This document shows, in pieces, positions 4,858-7,359 of a stretch of DNA of 7,359 nt. Positions within the stretch are counted from its first letter, which is position 1; the number at the start of each line of letters is the position of its first letter. A model generated the notes under the pieces. The model ran no database searches. It had not been told where the DNA came from and was given only the letters and a program-made list of their open reading frames with translations. Origin of the DNA: Verrucomicrobiales bacterium (GTDB taxonomy: Bacteria > Verrucomicrobiota > Verrucomicrobiia > Limisphaerales > Palsa-1400). The DNA is taken from positions 1 through 7,359 of the forward strand of contig JAQGOW010000047.1 of assembly GCA_028293405.1 (NCBI GenBank), read 5' to 3'. The translations under genes and the position numbers were made by a program.

Positions 4858-7359
4858 CGCGTGGCCGGACCTGGTCGAGCCGTTTGCTCAAGGCGTCGGC
4901 AAGGAGTTGAGCATACGGCGGCTCGAGAATTTTCTCGTGGGTGCCGGGGATGATTTGCACGTCGACACCTTCGCTGGCGAACATCCGCCAGATCACTTCC
5001 GGACTCCATTTAAACACAGCTTGTTGCTTAACGCGGAACAAGGTGAGTTTTCCGTGGTAGGGCTGTGGCGCGTAGTGGAGAAGCGCCTCGAAATGCACCT
5101 GCGCAAAGTGACGGTAGTCCTTGGGATAGGCCGACATGTCAACCAACTCGTGCAAGAGATTTGCGGTAGTCGTCGGCGTAATCGGCGTCGTGCGACGGTT
5201 TGCGATGCGGCGGTGTAATGCGGACGCCTTGCGACGGAATCTTTGCAGTAAATCGTTCGGTGCGCCGAGCAACTCGGCCGCTAGCACGGGCAATGAATTT
5301 GCCAGTTGCATGGCAAATGCAGGGCTGAATTTGCTCGGCTGATTAGCGACGCCGTGCAAGCCGGATTCAACCAGAGCGACCATGCCGACGTCCGCACCTT
5401 GTTGTTTCAATTGTCGCGCGACTTCGAATGCGACGACGCCGCCGAAGCAGTATCCGCCGACCATGTATGGTCCGTTCGGCTGAACGGTTTTCATCGCGTC
5501 GATGTAGTGCGCTGCCATGAGTTCGATGCGATTGAACGGCTCGGCTGGCGCCGCGATTCCGTATGAAGGTTGGTCTGGCCCGAGCAGTTGCGCGAGCGCG
5601 CGATAGGTGAACAATCCGCCGCCGCCGCCGCCGCCGAGATTGTGCATCCAAAAAACGGGCGGCTTGGACCCGGTCGGTTTTATTTCGACGATGCAGTTCG
5701 ACGGCGTACGCCAGGTGTTTTGACGAATCGCCTTGGCCAGTTCCTCAACCGTCGGAGCCTGGAACAGCAGAGGCAGAGGCAGTTTTTTGCCGAGCTTTTT
5801 CTCGATTTGCGCGAACAACCGCACGGCGAGTAACGAGTGGCCTCCGACTTCAAAAAAGTTATCGCGCACGCCCACACGTTTTGAACCGAGGACGTCTTGA
5901 AAGACCTGTTGCAGATCGCGCTCGAGATCGGACTGAGGGGTTCCGACGACGATGTCGGGTCGTTCGATGTCCATCGGCACCGGCAAGTTCTGCCGAACAA
6001 TTTTTCCGTTCGCGTTCAGCGGCATCGAGGGCAAGGGCACCAATTGCGACGGGACCATGTAGTCGGGCAAATTTTGTTTGAGGTGGCGACGGAGGTCGTC
6101 GGCGGCAATGGTGCCGTTTTTGCTCACGTAGTAGCCGATCAAACGTTTGTCGCCTGCTTGGGGTTGGCGCACGACAACAGCGGCTTCGCGCACTAACGGA
6201 TGACGGCACAGGACGCTTTCGATTTCGCCAAGTTCGATTCGGAACCCGCGGAGTTTCACCTGGAAATCTGTGCGTCCAAGGAACTCGACATTGCCGTCCG
6301 GCAGATAGCGCACGAGGTCGCCGGTCTTGTATAGCCGAGAGCGCGGATCGTTACTGAAAGGATTCGGTACGAACCGTTGCGTAGTGCTTTCAGGTGAGTT
6401 GAGGTAGCCAAGGGCTAGTCCGGGACCGCCTATATACAGCTCGCCTGCAATGCCGACCGGTATCGGTTGCATTGTTTTGTCGAGAATGTAGAGGTGCGTG
6501 TTTGCGACTGGCCGGCCGATTGGAACCGATTTGCCGTCGACCACCTTTTTGACTTCGTGCCATGCCGCGAACGTCGTCGTTTCAGTCGGGCCGTAGCCGT
6601 TGAGCAAACGTTTCGGCGGGCCGTGCTGGAGCACTTCGTTGATCCACTTGGGTTCGAGTGCGTCGCCGCCGACCATCAAATCGCGCATCGTTGCAAACGC
6701 ATCAGGAATTTCCGACGCGATCTGATTGAACAGCGCCACCGTCATAAACATCGTGGTGATTTCACGACGGCGGAGTTCGCGCGCGAAGTCTTGCGGCGAA
6801 AGAACAATTTCTTTCGGAATGTTGATGAGTCTGCCGCCGTTGAGCAGCGGGCCCCAAATTTCGAAAGTGGCGGCGTCGAAAGCAACGTTCGACACGTGCG
6901 CCATTCGACAGGTTTCATCGAACGGGACGTAGTCGGCGTTGACCGTGAGACGATTGATGGCGCGATGTGGAACGATGACGCCTTTGGGTTTACCCGTTGA
7001 ACCGGACGTGAACATGACGTAAGCCGGATCATCTCCGCTGACTTTTGTGGAGAATGGGCTGGGGCTTTCCTGATTTATCGATTCAAGTTCGCGTTCGAAT
7101 TCCACGACCTTCGAACCGAGATCCAACGACGTGAATGCGAAGGCGTCGCGACTGCGCGTGAGGAATACTGGCGAATCGATGTCGGCTAGCATCAGACGCA
7201 AACGTTCGGCGGGCGTCATCGGTTCAAGCGGGACGTAAGCGCCGCCGGCTTTGAGAATCGCGAGTGTGCCGATAATCATCTCGAGCGATCGATCCATGCA
7301 GATCGGCACGAGCGTGCCGCGGTCAACGCCACGTTTGCGTAAGTAATTCGCGAGTTGGT
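4832..7359 (-). CDS. Non-ribosomal peptide synthetase, terminal A-PCP-TE module (5' end outside window)
   Basis: The enzyme activates an amino acid as its adenylate, tethers it to a carrier arm and releases the product. The frame stays open to the window edge, and the residues before the GTG at 7309 (QLANYLRKRGV) are typical adenylation-domain sequence, so the gene starts upstream. Numbering from that GTG: adenylation motifs A2 LKAGGAYVPL (19-28), A3 TSGSTGKPKG (101-110), A5 NGYGPTE (237-243), A6 GELYIGGPG (289-297), A7 YKTGDL (327-332), A8 GRTDFQVKLRGFRIELGEIE (345-364) and A10 NGK (434-436). The carrier domain (about 460-530) has FFEVGGHSL with Ser492 as the arm site. The thioesterase (about 550-815) has GYCFGG with Cys621 in place of the usual serine, Glu648 where Asp is usual (27 residues on, the standard spacing), and His791. 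Seven glycines (559-565) follow MHNL near the oxyanion hole. No epimerase, methylase or condensation domain is visible. It overlaps the transferase gene by 26 bases. Confidence 0.95.
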   Translation of the reverse strand, partial: QLANYLRKRGVDRGTLVPICMDRSLEMIIGTLAILKAGGAYVPLEPMTPAERLRLMLADIDSPVFLTRSRDAFAFTSLDLGSKVVEFERELESINQESPSPFSTKVSGDDPAYVMFTSGSTGKPKGVIVPHRAINRLTVNADYVPFDETCRMAHVSNVAFDAATFEIWGPLLNGGRLINIPKEIVLSPQDFARELRRREITTMFMTVALFNQIASEIPDAFATMRDLMVGGDALEPKWINEVLQHGPPKRLLNGYGPTETTTFAAWHEVKKVVDGKSVPIGRPVANTHLYILDKTMQPIPVGIAGELYIGGPGLALGYLNSPESTTQRFVPNPFSNDPRSRLYKTGDLVRYLPDGNVEFLGRTDFQVKLRGFRIELGEIESVLCRHPLVREAAVVVRQPQAGDKRLIGYYVSKNGTIAADDLRRHLKQNLPDYMVPSQLVPLPSMPLNANGKIVRQNLPVPMDIERPDIVVGTPQSDLERDLQQVFQDVLGSKRVGVRDNFFEVGGHSLLAVRLFAQIEKKLGKKLPLPLLFQAPTVEELAKAIRQNTWRTPSNCIVEIKPTGSKPPVFWMHNLGGGGGGGLFTYRALAQLLGPDQPSYGIAAPAEPFNRIELMAAHYIDAMKTVQPNGPYMVGGYCFGGVVAFEVARQLKQQGADVGMVALVESGLHGVANQPSKFSPAFAMQLANSLPVLAAELLGAPNDLLQRFRRKASALHRRIANRRTTPITPTTTANLLHELVDMSAYPKDYRHFAQVHFEALLHYAPQPYHGKLTLFRVKQQAVFKWSPEVIWRMFASEGVDVQIIPGTHEKILEPPYAQLLADALSKRLDQVRPRDARAHAAA
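5616..5636. repeat. (CCG)7 microsatellite in the thioesterase coding region
   Basis: Seven perfect CCG units on the plus strand encode most of a seven-glycine run (residues 559-565) on the minus strand. Slippage would change the loop length in whole residues without breaking the frame. The run replaces the shorter H-G-x-G-G type segment usual at the start of such thioesterases. Confidence 0.9.

Noticed and set aside
5897..7000. Several plus-strand frames of 60-180 codons opposite the synthetase
   Set aside because: They are antisense to continuous, motif-complete adenylation and carrier domains and show no features of real genes.
7297..7309. GTG at 7309 or ATG at 7297 as the true start of the synthetase
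   Set aside because: The frame continues upstream to the window edge with typical adenylation-domain sequence (QLANYLRKRGV), and the A1 motif region must lie further upstream. The gene is cut by the window.

Overview
The window holds four protein-coding genes and looks like chromosome from an environmental bacterium of the PVC superphylum, most likely Verrucomicrobiota. That placement is inference. It rests on a DnaX whose zinc-binding cysteines are gone, on a secreted beta-rich protein (Ig-like domain, InlB-type B repeat, recurring G-x-Y-like modules) of a kind I associate with Verrucomicrobiota, and on an intergenic region with an ATTTCGG heptamer repeat and a CGTCCATCCGTGG-like element. 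No rRNA or tRNA is present to confirm it.

Layout. Bases 1-136 are a repeat-bearing intergenic region. Bases 137-1993 (+) encode DnaX, the clamp-loader/tau subunit of DNA polymerase III. Five bases later, converging on it, is a gene for a 645-residue secreted beta-rich protein (3936-1999, minus). Its probable rho-independent terminator lies inside the last codons of dnaX. A 156-base gap (3937-4092) carries a candidate promoter, a strong Shine-Dalgarno sequence and small hairpins for the secreted protein. Next on the minus strand are an Sfp-type 4'-phosphopantetheinyl transferase (4857-4093) and, overlapping its start by 26 bases, the 3' end of a non-ribosomal peptide synthetase gene (7359-4832) whose 5' part lies beyond the window.

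How the genes fit together. The synthetase fragment is a terminal module: adenylation domain, carrier domain, thioesterase. The transferase supplies the phosphopantetheine arm for the carrier serine, and the overlap suggests translational coupling. The adenylation pocket reads D-A-F-F-M-G-G-T-F-K, close to Val/Ile codes, so a branched aliphatic residue is the likely last building block. The thioesterase has a cysteine at the nucleophile position and a glutamate where aspartate is usual, plus a seven-glycine run near the oxyanion hole. These are the most unusual features of the biosynthetic part. The secreted protein is on the same strand but has its own promoter-like signal, so a role in the peptide pathway is not shown. 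dnaX is an unrelated housekeeping gene marking the edge of the cluster.

I found no CRISPR array, insertion sequence, RNA gene or clearly new multi-gene system. The best leads are the Cys/Glu thioesterase and the terminator embedded in dnaX.
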